Below, one piece after another: positions 1 through 7,248 of a stretch of DNA of 64,000 nt. This stretch comes from Nonomuraea polychroma (GTDB lineage Bacteria > Actinomycetota > Actinomycetes > Streptosporangiales > Streptosporangiaceae): NCBI RefSeq assembly GCF_004011505.1, contig NZ_SAUN01000001.1, forward strand, positions 930,001 to 994,000. Direction: 5' to 3'. Each line of letters begins with the position of its first letter. Positions within the stretch are counted from its first letter, which is position 1. Position numbers and translations under genes: made by a program. Below the pieces are notes generated by a model. It ran no database searches. It was given only the letters and a program-made list of their open reading frames with translations, and was not told the origin of the DNA.

Positions 1-103
1 TGAAGAGCTCGTAGCGGTTCCCGTCATCTGGGAACTCGAGCAGGTCGTCGACCGTGTACGCCGGCTTGCCGAAAGGAATCTTGGCTGGTTCGATCGTTGC
101 CAT
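1..103 (-). CDS. Uma2 family endonuclease-like protein, N-terminus only (runs off the window)
   Basis: Only the first 34 residues are present; the gene continues beyond base 1. The protein opens MATIEPAKIPFGKPAYTVDD and continues with LLEFPDDGNRYELF. This matches the entry segment of Uma2-family (DUF820) proteins, which have a PD-(D/E)XK-nuclease-like fold. The family is heavily expanded in actinobacteria and most members have no proven function. An in-frame GTG at 112 is an alternative start; the ATG at 103 has a GAGTGG sequence about 8 bases upstream and is preferred. The catalytic residues lie outside the window, so activity cannot be judged. Confidence 0.6.
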   Translation of the reverse strand, partial: MATIEPAKIPFGKPAYTVDDLLEFPDDGNRYELF

Positions 104-166
104 TGCGGTCACCCACTCAATATCGGGAGTCTCGCCCTCGCTCACATGCTACTTCCCCGATTTTCG

Positions 167-631
167 TCACCTGAAGTCGTCGGGGCGATCACAGACTGCA
201 TCGAAGGCGGCATTTCTGGGGAATTCGCCCAGTGCTGACCGCCCTCCCTGCTGTTCAAGTATGGGGATCTCCCGCTGGGCCGTCTGGTCTATGAGCCGCC
301 GATCAGCCAATGGGTTCTTGAGGTGAAGCTCGACCTTGCGGTAATAGGCCATATCCGTGTGCGCTAATCCTTCCTCCCAGGGAAACAGCGGCTCACAGTT
401 ATCACGAACCCTTATCCCAATAGTCACGTCGGTAGCCTGTTCGGAGACTGTCGAACTAGTTATCTCATGGCAGGAACCCACTTGCGCGGTGACAGTGACC
501 GTCTTCCCATCGGGGGATACAGTCGCGGACGCGATGTCATACCACTGCGGTTGCCGGCCACAGGCACTCAGCGTGACAACGGCACCGACCGTCGCCATCA
601 GATATCCAGCGGTCCGAGCGCGAGTGTCCAT
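167..631 (-). CDS. Putative secreted lipoprotein, 154 aa, function unknown
   Basis: The product has a short basic N-terminus, a hydrophobic stretch at about residues 8-20 and a lipobox LSAC ending at Cys24, so it should be lipid-anchored on the outer face of the membrane. The mature part contains three further cysteines (about 54, 79 and 147) and beta-rich sequence such as SATVSPDGKTVTVTAQVGSC, which suggests a small Ig-like or jelly-roll domain, possibly disulfide-stabilised. I do not recognise the family. The ATG at 631 was chosen because the lipoprotein signal begins there; the frame stays open far upstream but without recognisable protein. Confidence 0.6.
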   Translation of the reverse strand: MDTRARTAGYLMATVGAVVTLSACGRQPQWYDIASATVSPDGKTVTVTAQVGSCHEITSSTVSEQATDVTIGIRVRDNCEPLFPWEEGLAHTDMAYYRKVELHLKNPLADRRLIDQTAQREIPILEQQGGRSALGEFPRNAAFDAVCDRPDDFR

Positions 632-999
632 TTGTTGAGCTTTCTGAGTGCGAGCCGCGGTTGCCGGAGAATATGGATTCCCTGCACCATAACGTGGCGC
701 AGGCCGTCGCGACCGACGAGGAGCCGCCCACCCGCAGCTGTCGCGCTGAGATCTGTGGATGGCGCCATGCCGCGAGGATCGCTGACGTCCTGACAGGAGA
801 TGTTTCCTCACTGTTGAACCCGCCGACAGGCGGGCGTTCCCAGGCGCGCCGCGGCGGGGCCCAGGATCGACGCCGCGACGAGGAGCCGGCGCTGACCGAC
901 CGAGACCCGGGTCGCCCGGTCGCCTGCCCCTTTCCCCGGAGCGGTTGCGACCCCCACTGCGGCGGCGGGCCAGAAGGCCGCCTCGCGAAGGAGTGATCC
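632..999. other. Intergenic stretch without a convincing gene; possible amidohydrolase remnant
   Basis: No frame here reads as a normal protein. On the minus strand a 56-codon frame (598-768), overlapping the start of the lipoprotein gene, encodes LLVGRDGLRHVMVQG. This loosely resembles the last beta-strand segment of amidohydrolase-fold enzymes and may be a decayed gene end. The resemblance is short and could be chance. The rest, up to the ribosome binding site at about 986-993, shows no RNA gene or strong repeat. Confidence 0.25.
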
Positions 1000-1516
1000 A
1001 TGCCCGGCACGTTCCTGTCCACGCTGACCACGGGCGCCTGACCACGGCGGCGCTCGCCGGCGGCAGCCCGGCCGCGGCCGCCGCCACGTGCGCGGACGCC
1101 GCGGCGAGGCCAGTGACGACGAGCGCGGTGTTCAGCGAGCCGGTGGGCGGCGACCCGGTCGCCATCTGGCGCGAACTGTGCGGCATGGTACGGCAGGCGC
1201 CTGCGGAGGCCCGCATCCAGATCGCCCATTTCGTCATGTCGGGCGCGGCGGGCACGGAGTTCGCCGACGAGCTGATCAAGGCGCACCGCCGCGACGTGGA
1301 CGTGCGGGTCATCCTGGACGGCGACACGCGCGGCGTCAGCTCGGCTACGAGGAAGCGGCTCGCGAGAGGTACCTCGAGGACGACTACGGCTCCGGCAGCT
1401 ACCAGCGCGGAGCCGAATACCAGGAGCAGAAGCGGCTGAAGTCGGCTATCACCGAATGGCCTTACAGGCACGTCGACGGCATGTTCAACGATGGTCCTCT
1501 CGACTTCACCCCTTGA
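1000..1516 (+). pseudogene. Broken secreted phospholipase-D-like gene joined to an unrelated 3' end
   Basis: A strong ribosome binding site (GAAGGAGTG) precedes ATG 1000, which starts a signal-peptide-like sequence (MPGTFLSTLTTGA). A TGA then interrupts it, and the expected continuation LTTAALAGG appears one frame over. That second frame carries a PLD-like N-terminal segment (AIWRELCGMVRQAP, IQIAHFVMSGAAG, DVRVILDGDTRG) up to about 1345. No HKD motif follows. The frame then changes again to a cysteine-free tail (YEEAARERYLEDDYG ... MFNDGPLDFTP) ending at 1516 that does not look like PLD. At least two disruptions and probably a deletion fusion are visible. It is not expected to yield a functional protein. 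Confidence 0.6.
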
Positions 1517-1571
1517 CCGCCGTCGCCTCCGGCCGGGCCCTCGTCCTTGTGCCCGACCGGTGGCGGCCTGC

Positions 1572-1586
1572 GGTGAAACTTTCACC
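1572..1586. promoter_or_regulatory. GAAAcTTTC palindrome upstream of the LPMO gene
   Basis: GGTGAAACTTTCACC is a perfect inverted repeat around a central C. GAAA-N-TTTC boxes are known operators of LacI-type regulators of xylanase and xyloside genes in streptomycetes (BxlR/XlnR type). A degenerate copy stands at the equivalent place in the duplicated promoter (2632-2642). The regulator assignment is inferred from motif similarity only. Confidence 0.5.
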
Positions 1587-1716
1587 CTTGCGACCGCTGT
1601 TCGGAAAGCCTTTTCCGCTGTTCATACGCCGCATTGACCAGGCATGGCGTGGCGACCGCGACATTGACAAATGGCCATCACTTGGCCGGGTGGATGCGGT
1701 CAGATAGCGTCCGTAT

Positions 1717-1730
1717 TGGGAGCGCTCCCA
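1717..1730. promoter_or_regulatory. CebR-type operator (cellulose/cellobiose response)
   Basis: TGGGAGCGCTCCCA is identical to the 14-bp palindromic consensus bound by CebR, the LacI-family repressor of cellulose utilisation that is released by cello-oligosaccharides. It lies 37 bases upstream of the LPMO start codon, with a TTGACA hexamer at 1664-1669 as a possible -35 element. The LPMO gene is therefore predicted to be induced by cello-oligosaccharides. No cebR gene is in the window, so the regulator must be encoded elsewhere. Confidence 0.85.
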
Positions 1731-1767
1731 GACACCGGAACCCCGACCGGAACACGGAGACCGCACA

Positions 1768-2433
1768 ATGCCCCAAGTCGCACACAACCGCTGGGCGCTG
1801 CGCGCCCTGGCCGTGCTGATGTCCATGGCGATGATCTTCGCCGTCCCCCTCGCCGACACCGCGTCGGCGCACGGGTCGGTCACCGACCCGGCCTCCCGCA
1901 ACTACGGATGCTGGCTGCGCTGGGGCAACGACTTCCAGAACCCCACCATGCAGCAGCGGGACCCGATGTGCTGGCAGGCGTGGCAGGACAACACCAACGC
2001 CATGTGGAACTGGAACGGGCTCTACCGGGACAACGTCGGCGGCAACCACCAGGCCGTCATTCCTGACGGGCAACTGTGCAGCGCCGGCCAGACGCAGGGC
2101 GGCCGCTACCGCTCGATGGACACGCCGGGGGCGTGGACGATGGCGAACCTCCCCAGCACGTTCAACATCCGCCTGACCGACCAGGCCAGGCACGGCGCCG
2201 ACTACATCAGGGTCTACATCACCCGCCAGGGCTACAACGCGCTCACCACGCCCCTCGGGTGGGGTCACCTGGAGCTGGTCCGCGAGACCGGCAGGTACGC
2301 CGCCAGCGACACGTACATGATCAACGGGCTGAGCAAGGGGTCGCGCACCGGCCGCCACGTGATCTACACGATCTGGAAGGCCTCGCACATGGACCAGACC
2401 TACTACTTCTGCAGCGACGTCAACTTCACCTGA
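1768..2433 (+). CDS. Secreted AA10 lytic polysaccharide monooxygenase (cellulose-active type)
   Basis: This copper enzyme cleaves crystalline polysaccharide oxidatively outside the cell. The 221-residue precursor has a signal peptide (about residues 1-34) ending TASA, so cleavage exposes His35 of HGSVTDPASRNYGCW as the N-terminal copper ligand, the hallmark of LPMOs. His142 in QARHGADY is the likely second copper-brace histidine, and the C-terminal YYFCSDVNF matches the AA10 end with its axial aromatic. There is no carbohydrate-binding module, so this is a single-domain form. The CebR operator upstream points to cellulose rather than chitin. The substrate call is inference; the family call is firm. 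Confidence 0.92.
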   Translation: MPQVAHNRWALRALAVLMSMAMIFAVPLADTASAHGSVTDPASRNYGCWLRWGNDFQNPTMQQRDPMCWQAWQDNTNAMWNWNGLYRDNVGGNHQAVIPDGQLCSAGQTQGGRYRSMDTPGAWTMANLPSTFNIRLTDQARHGADYIRVYITRQGYNALTTPLGWGHLELVRETGRYAASDTYMINGLSKGSRTGRHVIYTIWKASHMDQTYYFCSDVNFT

Positions 2434-2464
2434 GCCGGTCGAGCCGGTCGAGCCGGTCGAGCCG
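2432..2464. repeat. Tandem 9-bp repeat GAGCCGGTC (3.7 copies)
   Basis: Three perfect GAGCCGGTC units (2432-2440, 2441-2449, 2450-2458) and a partial fourth start inside the LPMO stop codon. This is probably slippage expansion in the 3' untranslated region; no function is apparent. Confidence 0.9.
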
Positions 2465-2478
2465 ACGGCCTGCACACT

Positions 2479-2507
2479 GCCGCCGGGCGCCTCGCGCGTC
2501 CGGCGGC
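2479..2507 (+). terminator. Hairpin terminator after the LPMO gene
   Basis: GCCGCCGG and CCGGCGGC form an 8-bp stem around a 13-base loop containing CTCGCGCGT. There is no T-tract, as is usual in actinomycetes. The same loop sequence and a longer version of the stem recur at 2829-2867. Confidence 0.6.
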
Positions 2508-2631
2508 GCGCCGTGGGCGCCGGAGCCTCATCCACGGAGGGGACTGATGGCTGGTCGGACCTTTGCGTCGTTGGATTCATCCATCGGGATCGGCGGCGCC
2601 GGACGACGCCTGGGCTTCCGGCCGTGGCCGT

Positions 2632-2867
2632 CGAAACTTTCAGCAGGTCCGTGCCGGCGCCGGAAGGATGTTTTCGCTGCTCGTCCTGGCATTGAAGGGA
2701 ATGCGCGGCGGCGCGGGACGGCGTTGACATCGCCCCGGTATTTGTGCGGATCGGTGGTGTCAGATACCGTCCCCGACGGGAGCGCTCCGATCATCCGGAC
2801 CCCCGGTTGAACACGGAGACAACGCAATGCCGCCCGCCGGACGGCCCTCGCGCGTCCGGCGGGCGGC
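2632..2867 (+). pseudogene. Duplicate LPMO locus with the coding region deleted: promoter and terminator only
   Basis: This stretch parallels 1574-1777 and then 2479-2507. In order it has CGAAACTTTCA (2632-2642), a TTTTC-GCTG block, TTGACA (2724-2729), GTCAGATA, a degenerate CebR palindrome CGGGAGCGCTCCGA (about 2778-2791), ACACGGAGACAACGCAATG (leader and start codon, ATG at 2827) and then at once a hairpin whose arms (2829-2842 and 2854-2867, 14 bp) and CTCGCGCG loop match the LPMO terminator. The start codon now runs straight into the terminator. The simplest reading is a tandem duplication of an LPMO-type unit followed by an almost exact loss of one coding sequence. Confidence 0.7.
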
Positions 2868-3066
2868 GTTGTGCTCGGGGCGCCACACGCTGGGATCGGC
2901 TCGAGGCCTGATCGGGCGCCACACGCAGCGCGGCAGGCGTCAGGTGCGCCGGTGCGTTGAGGCGCGGACGGCCGGCTCGATGGGGTGCACACGTTCCCTC
3001 CCCACCGGCGCCACACCCGACAGCAGCTCGAAGAGCAACTCGGCGCAACCGGCCCCGGCCTCCTTG

Positions 3067-3463
3067 GGGCGCAAGTCCTCGCCCGACGTGCTCGTGGTGT
3101 TCTCCGGGGCGCACGGCTACGTCTCGCCCACCGTGTACGCTACCGACCCGGCCGTCCCCACCTGGGACTTCGCGGCCGTGCACGTGACCGGCCGGGTGGG
3201 GCTGATCGACGACACGCTGGAGGTGGTGGAGCGGACGGTCGCGGCGCTGGAGTCGCTCCGCTCGCCTTCCCGGGCGCCGACCGCGGCGTCACGGGACAGG
3301 TTCGCCGCGCTGCTGCCACGGGTAGTGGCTTTTCGGGTGCATGTGCATACCGAGAAGAGCATGTTCAAGCTGAGCCAGGACTTCGACGCCGAGCGGTACG
3401 CGCGTCCGCGCCTCGCTCGCGGCCGAGAACCCCAGGCTCGCCGACCTGATGGGTGGTTCATGA
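3067..3463 (+). pseudogene. PaiB-family (FMN-binding negative regulator) pseudogene
   Basis: The translated segment DVLVVFSGAHGYVSPTVYAT, then VPTWDFAAVHVTGRV, then MFKLSQDFDAERYA follows the order of PaiB-type FMN-binding split-barrel proteins. The first 60-70 residues of the family are missing, and a frameshift near 3400 moves the ending (RASLAAENPRLADLMGGS) into another frame. That ending stops at TGA 3461-3463, overlapping the next gene's ATG by the classical ATGA, so the two genes once formed a coupled operon. Truncation plus frameshift make it non-functional. Confidence 0.75.
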
Positions 3464-4509
3464 CTTTCCCCAGCTTCACGTCCACGCAGATCGATCCCCG
3501 CGCCCGCGGAAAGGAGCTCGGCACGCATCGGCAAGAGGCGATCGTCGCCAACCTCGCCGGCTACTCCGACCTTTTCGCCGTCGCGGGCGCCACCGCCGCG
3601 CAGGTCCGGGCATGGGGCGAGCAGGCGCTCGACCGCGCCGCCGACTGGGCGCCCCACTTGGCCGAGGAGATCGCCGGGATCGCGTCCGGCGCCGGGCTGG
3701 AGCCGTGGCAGGTGGCCATGATCAACGCTCGCACCGAGATCCTGGCCGCCGTCGACGCGGTCGGTGAGGGGGAGTGCTCCACGTCCGTCGTGCTGCCGGG
3801 GCCGCGTACGGTGCAGACCTGGGACTGGCACGACCACCTGCGTGACGCGCCCATGTTGTGGGAGCTGGAGAGCAGTCCCGGGCACGTGGTGCGCACGTTC
3901 ACGGAGGCCGGGGCGGTGGCCAAGATCGGGGTCAACACGGCGGGCCTCGGCATCCACTTCAACATCCTGCGCCACGAGTCCGACTCCGCCGACCTCGGCG
4001 TCCCGGTGCACCTGATCGCCCGCAGGATCCTGGAGGACGCCGCCACCGTCGAGGACGCCATCGCCGTCGCCCGGTCCGCCCCGGTCTCCGCCTCCACCGT
4101 CATCACCGCCGTGACCTCGGACGACGCCGCCTCGATCGAGATCTCCCCGGCCGGGATCGGGGTCATCGGACCGGAGCGCGGCGTGCTGCAACACTGCAAC
4201 CATTTCCTCGACGCTGACCTTGCGGCGGGGGAGCGGCACGCCACCGACCGGCCCAGCACATACCTCAGGCTCCAGCACCTCGAGGCCAACACCGAGGGCC
4301 TGAGCAGCGACGACCACACCACGCGGGCGCTGGCCATGCTCAGCCACGGCCCCGGCGCGCCCGTCTGCGCCCACCCCGACCTGACGCAGCCGATCAATCA
4401 GCGCTGGGAGACCGTCGCCACGATCGCGCTCGACGTGCCCGCAGGGCGGCTGCGGGTGCACAAGGGCGGCCCCTGCCAGGTCACGGAGGAGACCTGGCAG
4501 ACCTTCTGA
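3460..4509 (+). CDS. C45-family N-terminal-nucleophile hydrolase (AAT-like)
   Basis: The family comprises self-cleaving cysteine hydrolases and acyltransferases related to Penicillium isopenicillin-N acyltransferase, acting on amide bonds. In this 349-residue protein the autoprocessing site is Gly-Glu-Cys106 in GEGECSTSVV, which would make Cys106 the new N-terminal nucleophile of the beta subunit. WDWHDHLRD, GLGIHFNILRH and LQHCNHF follow in family order. ATG 3460 was chosen because it overlaps the stop of the upstream PaiB remnant (ATGA) and because homology begins here, although the frame stays open to 2827. The natural substrate is unknown; bacterial members are often poorly active on penicillins. 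Confidence 0.82.
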   Translation: MTFPSFTSTQIDPRARGKELGTHRQEAIVANLAGYSDLFAVAGATAAQVRAWGEQALDRAADWAPHLAEEIAGIASGAGLEPWQVAMINARTEILAAVDAVGEGECSTSVVLPGPRTVQTWDWHDHLRDAPMLWELESSPGHVVRTFTEAGAVAKIGVNTAGLGIHFNILRHESDSADLGVPVHLIARRILEDAATVEDAIAVARSAPVSASTVITAVTSDDAASIEISPAGIGVIGPERGVLQHCNHFLDADLAAGERHATDRPSTYLRLQHLEANTEGLSSDDHTTRALAMLSHGPGAPVCAHPDLTQPINQRWETVATIALDVPAGRLRVHKGGPCQVTEETWQTF

Positions 4510-4518
4510 GCCGCTCAG
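4506..4518. terminator. Hairpin shared by two convergent stop codons
   Basis: CTGAG-CCG-CTCAG forms a small stem that contains the stop of the C45 gene (TGA 4507-4509) on one arm and the stop of the facing acyl-CoA dehydrogenase gene (4515-4517) on the other. It may act as a weak bidirectional terminator; with only 5 bp it is speculative. Confidence 0.35.
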
Positions 4519-5678
4519 TGGAAGGCGGGGATCCCGGTCAGCGCCTTGCCCAGGACCAGCGTGTGGATCTCCGAGGTGCCCTCGTAGGTCAGGACCGACT
4601 CGAGGTTCACGGCGTGCCTGATCACCGGGTATTCGAGGGTGATGCCGCTCGCCCCGAGCAGCGTCCGGCACGTCCTGGCGATCTCCAGGGCCTCGCGCAC
4701 GTTGTTCAGCTTGCCGGCGCTCACCTGCTCGGGCGTGAGCGTGCCCGCCTCCTTCAGCCGCCCGAGGTGCACCGCGAGCAGCAGGCCCTTGCCCAGCTCC
4801 AGCGCCATGTCGGCGAGCTTCTCCTGGGTGAGCTGGTACGCCGACAGCGGCTTGGCGAACACCTCGCGGTCGCCGGCGTACGCGATGGCCGTCTCCAGGC
4901 AGTCGAGCGCCGCCCCCATCGCGCCGAACACGATCCCGAACCTGGCCTCGTTCAGGCAGCCCAGCGGGCCGGACAGGCCGCGCGCGCCCGGCAGCATGGC
5001 CTCTTCCGGCAGCCGTACCCCGTCCAGCACCAGCTCGCTCGTGACGCTCGCGCGCAGCGACACCTTGTGCTTGACGTCGTTGGCGGTGAGGCCGGGCGTG
5101 CCCGCCGGGACCAGGAAGCCTCTGATCCCCTCATCCGTGCGGGCCCAGACCACGGCCACGTCCGCGACCGAGCCATTGGTGATCCACATCTTGGTGCCGT
5201 TGAGCACCCAGTCGCCGCCCTCGCGCTTGGCCGTGGTCCGCATCCCCGCAGGGTCGGAGCCGAAGTCCGGCTCGGTCAGGCCGAAGCAGCCGATGCGCTC
5301 GCCGGCCGCCATCGCCGGCAGCCACTGCTGCTTCTGCTCCTCGCTGCCGTATTCCCAGATCGCGTACATGGCCAGCGAGCCCTGCACCGACACCAGGCTG
5401 CGCAGGCCCGAGTCGGCGGCCTCCAGCTCCAGGCAGGCCATCCCGTACGCGACCGCGCCGAGGCCGGCGCAGCCGTACCCCTCCAGGTGCATGCCGAGCA
5501 CGCCGACCTCGCCAAGAGCGCGGGCCAGCTCGCGGGCCGGCAGCTCCCCGCTCTCGAACCAGCCGGTGATGTGCGGCCGGATCTCCCGGTCGCACACCTT
5601 CCTGACCGTCTTCCTGATCTCGCGTTCCTCATCGGTGAGCAGCGTGTCGACGGCGAACAGCGCGGTCGGGGCGATCAT
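4515..5678 (-). CDS. gcdH: Acyl-CoA dehydrogenase, glutaryl-CoA dehydrogenase type
   Basis: The 387-residue FAD enzyme should oxidise, and in the glutaryl class decarboxylate, a short acyl-CoA in the cytoplasm. Acyl-CoA dehydrogenase signatures run in order: GCFGLTEPDFGSDPAGM (FAD contact), WITNGSVADVAVVWART, and TYEGTSEIHTLVLGKALTGI near the C-terminus, with Glu366 in the place of the catalytic base of glutaryl-CoA dehydrogenases. MIAPT at 5678 is preferred over the longer frame because AGGAGG lies 8 bases before it. It is divergent from an aldehyde dehydrogenase and near a class III CoA-transferase, which suits glutarate or lysine breakdown. Another short-chain acyl-CoA remains possible. 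Confidence 0.8.
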   Translation of the reverse strand: MIAPTALFAVDTLLTDEEREIRKTVRKVCDREIRPHITGWFESGELPARELARALGEVGVLGMHLEGYGCAGLGAVAYGMACLELEAADSGLRSLVSVQGSLAMYAIWEYGSEEQKQQWLPAMAAGERIGCFGLTEPDFGSDPAGMRTTAKREGGDWVLNGTKMWITNGSVADVAVVWARTDEGIRGFLVPAGTPGLTANDVKHKVSLRASVTSELVLDGVRLPEEAMLPGARGLSGPLGCLNEARFGIVFGAMGAALDCLETAIAYAGDREVFAKPLSAYQLTQEKLADMALELGKGLLLAVHLGRLKEAGTLTPEQVSAGKLNNVREALEIARTCRTLLGASGITLEYPVIRHAVNLESVLTYEGTSEIHTLVLGKALTGIPAFH

Positions 5679-5696
5679 CGCAGCAAGCCTCCTGTA

Positions 5697-5726
5697 TTTT
5701 GGATCCAATATTGAAAATCCAATATG
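5697..5726. promoter_or_regulatory. Candidate operator in the divergent gcdH / aldehyde dehydrogenase promoter
   Basis: Within 30 bases are the perfect palindrome TTGGATCCAA (5699-5708), CAATATTG, and a second half AAAATCCAATAT (5715-5726). Read on the minus strand these are two direct repeats of ATATTGGAT. The GntR regulator encoded at 8370-9038 is the obvious candidate ligand-dependent repressor, but this pairing is inferred from position only. Confidence 0.5.
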
Positions 5727-5748
5727 ACACAGTTAGGGTGCGTTGACC

Positions 5749-7191
5749 ATGGACCTTCTGAATCTCATTGGTGGTCGCTGGGTCGAGGGGGAGGGCGAGG
5801 AGTTCGCCGACACCAACCCGGCCCGGCCGGCGGAAGTGGTGGCGCACGGCCGGTTCGCCTCGGCGCGGGAGGTCGAGCGGGCGGTCGCGGCGGCCCGTGA
5901 GGCCGCACCCGGCTGGGCGGCCACCCCTCACCACGCCCGCGCCGCCGTCCTGCTGGGCGCGGCGGACATCGTGGACCGCGAGGCCGACACGTGGGGCGCC
6001 GAGCTGGCCCGCGAGGAGGGCAAGACGTTGCCCGAGGCGGTCGCCGAGGTGCGCGGCGCGGCCCGGATCCTGCGGTACTACGCGGGCGAGGCCGACCGGG
6101 AGAACGGTGAGATCTACGCCTCGCCACGGCCGGGCGAGAACGTCCTCGTCGTGCGCAAGCCGGTTGGCGTCATCGGCATGATCACGCCGTTCAATTTCCC
6201 GATCGCCATCCCGGCCTGGAAGATCGGGCCCGCGCTCAGCTACGGCAACACCGTCGTGTGGAAGCCGTCGTCGCTGGTGCCGCTGCTGGCGTACCGGCTG
6301 GCACAGGCCCTGACGGACTCCGGCCTGCCGGCCGGAGTGCTCAACCTCGTGTACGGCGAGGCCGAGGCAGGCTCCGCCATCGTCGACCACGCCGGCGTGA
6401 ACGCCGTCTCCTTCACCGGCTCCACGGCGGTCGGCCGGGCCGTCATCGCCCGCTGCGGCGAGCTCGGCAAGCCGGTGCAGACCGAGATGGGCGGCAAGAA
6501 CGCCTCGATCGTGCTCGCCGACGCCGACTTGGAACACGCCGCCGAGCAGGTGTGCCTGGGCGCGTTCCGCTCCACGGGGCAGAAGTGCACGGCCACGTCG
6601 CGGCTCATCCTGGCGTCCCAGGTGGCCGACGAGCTGCTCGAACGGGTCGTCGCCCGGGCCTCGGCCCTCGTGGTCGGTGACCCGCTGGAAGCGGGCGTGG
6701 AGATGGGGCCGCTGGTCAGCTCGGCCGCCAGGGACCGGGTGTCGGCCGGGATCGTGCGGGCCGTCGAGGAGGGGGCCAAGCAGCTCGCCGGCGACGGTTT
6801 CCGCGATCGTGACGGGTGGTTCGCGCCGCCGACCGTGCTCGACCTGCCGGGGACCGGCGTGGACTTCTGGCACACCGAGCTGTTCGGACCGGTGGTCGGC
6901 GCCGTGCGCGCGGACGGGACCGAGGAGGCGCTGGGCCTGGCGAACCTCAGCGACCATGGCCTGTCCGCCGCTCTCTTCACCCGGGACCTCGGGGTCGCGT
7001 TGCAGGCCGTGCAGCGGCTGGAGGTAGGGGTGCTGCACGTCAACTCCGAGTCGGCGGGGACGTTCCCGTACGTGCCGTTCGGCGGGACCAAGCAGAGCGG
7101 CTTCGGACCGAAGGAGCAGGGGCGGGCCGCACGCGAGTTCTTCACCCAGACCATGACCGTCTACCTCGGGACGCCGCGTGAGCGAGCGTAG
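5749..7191 (+). CDS. NAD(P)-dependent aldehyde dehydrogenase
   Basis: This 480-residue enzyme oxidises an aldehyde to an acid in the cytosol. All catalytic elements are visible: Asn149 in TPFNFP, Lys172 in VVWKPSS (cofactor), the SFTGSTAVGR Rossmann turn, general base Glu246 in QTEMGGKN and nucleophile Cys280 in STGQKCTATSR. It resembles semialdehyde dehydrogenases (succinate, glutarate or ketoglutarate semialdehyde type). ATG 5749 has AGGGTG about 8 bases upstream; an in-frame TTG at 5743 is less likely. With the CoA-transferase downstream and the divergent glutaryl-CoA dehydrogenase, glutarate semialdehyde is an attractive substrate, but this is inference. Confidence 0.88.
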   Translation: MDLLNLIGGRWVEGEGEEFADTNPARPAEVVAHGRFASAREVERAVAAAREAAPGWAATPHHARAAVLLGAADIVDREADTWGAELAREEGKTLPEAVAEVRGAARILRYYAGEADRENGEIYASPRPGENVLVVRKPVGVIGMITPFNFPIAIPAWKIGPALSYGNTVVWKPSSLVPLLAYRLAQALTDSGLPAGVLNLVYGEAEAGSAIVDHAGVNAVSFTGSTAVGRAVIARCGELGKPVQTEMGGKNASIVLADADLEHAAEQVCLGAFRSTGQKCTATSRLILASQVADELLERVVARASALVVGDPLEAGVEMGPLVSSAARDRVSAGIVRAVEEGAKQLAGDGFRDRDGWFAPPTVLDLPGTGVDFWHTELFGPVVGAVRADGTEEALGLANLSDHGLSAALFTRDLGVALQAVQRLEVGVLHVNSESAGTFPYVPFGGTKQSGFGPKEQGRAAREFFTQTMTVYLGTPRERA

Positions 7192-7248
7192 CGAGCGAAC
7201 AATGAGACACAGCAATGGCACGCTCATGCGACCGACGAAGGAGGGCGC

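Noticed and set aside
2432..2464. Repeated GAGCCGGTC units as a possible CRISPR or regulatory array
   Set aside because: The units are 9 bp, contiguous and without spacers, so this is a simple tandem repeat, not a CRISPR array. No CRISPR array or cas gene was found in the window.
2827..3459. Extending the C45 hydrolase start to ATG 2827
   Set aside because: The extra 211 codons run through a terminator hairpin and PaiB-like sequence unrelated to C45 proteins. The ATGA overlap and homology both place the start at 3460.
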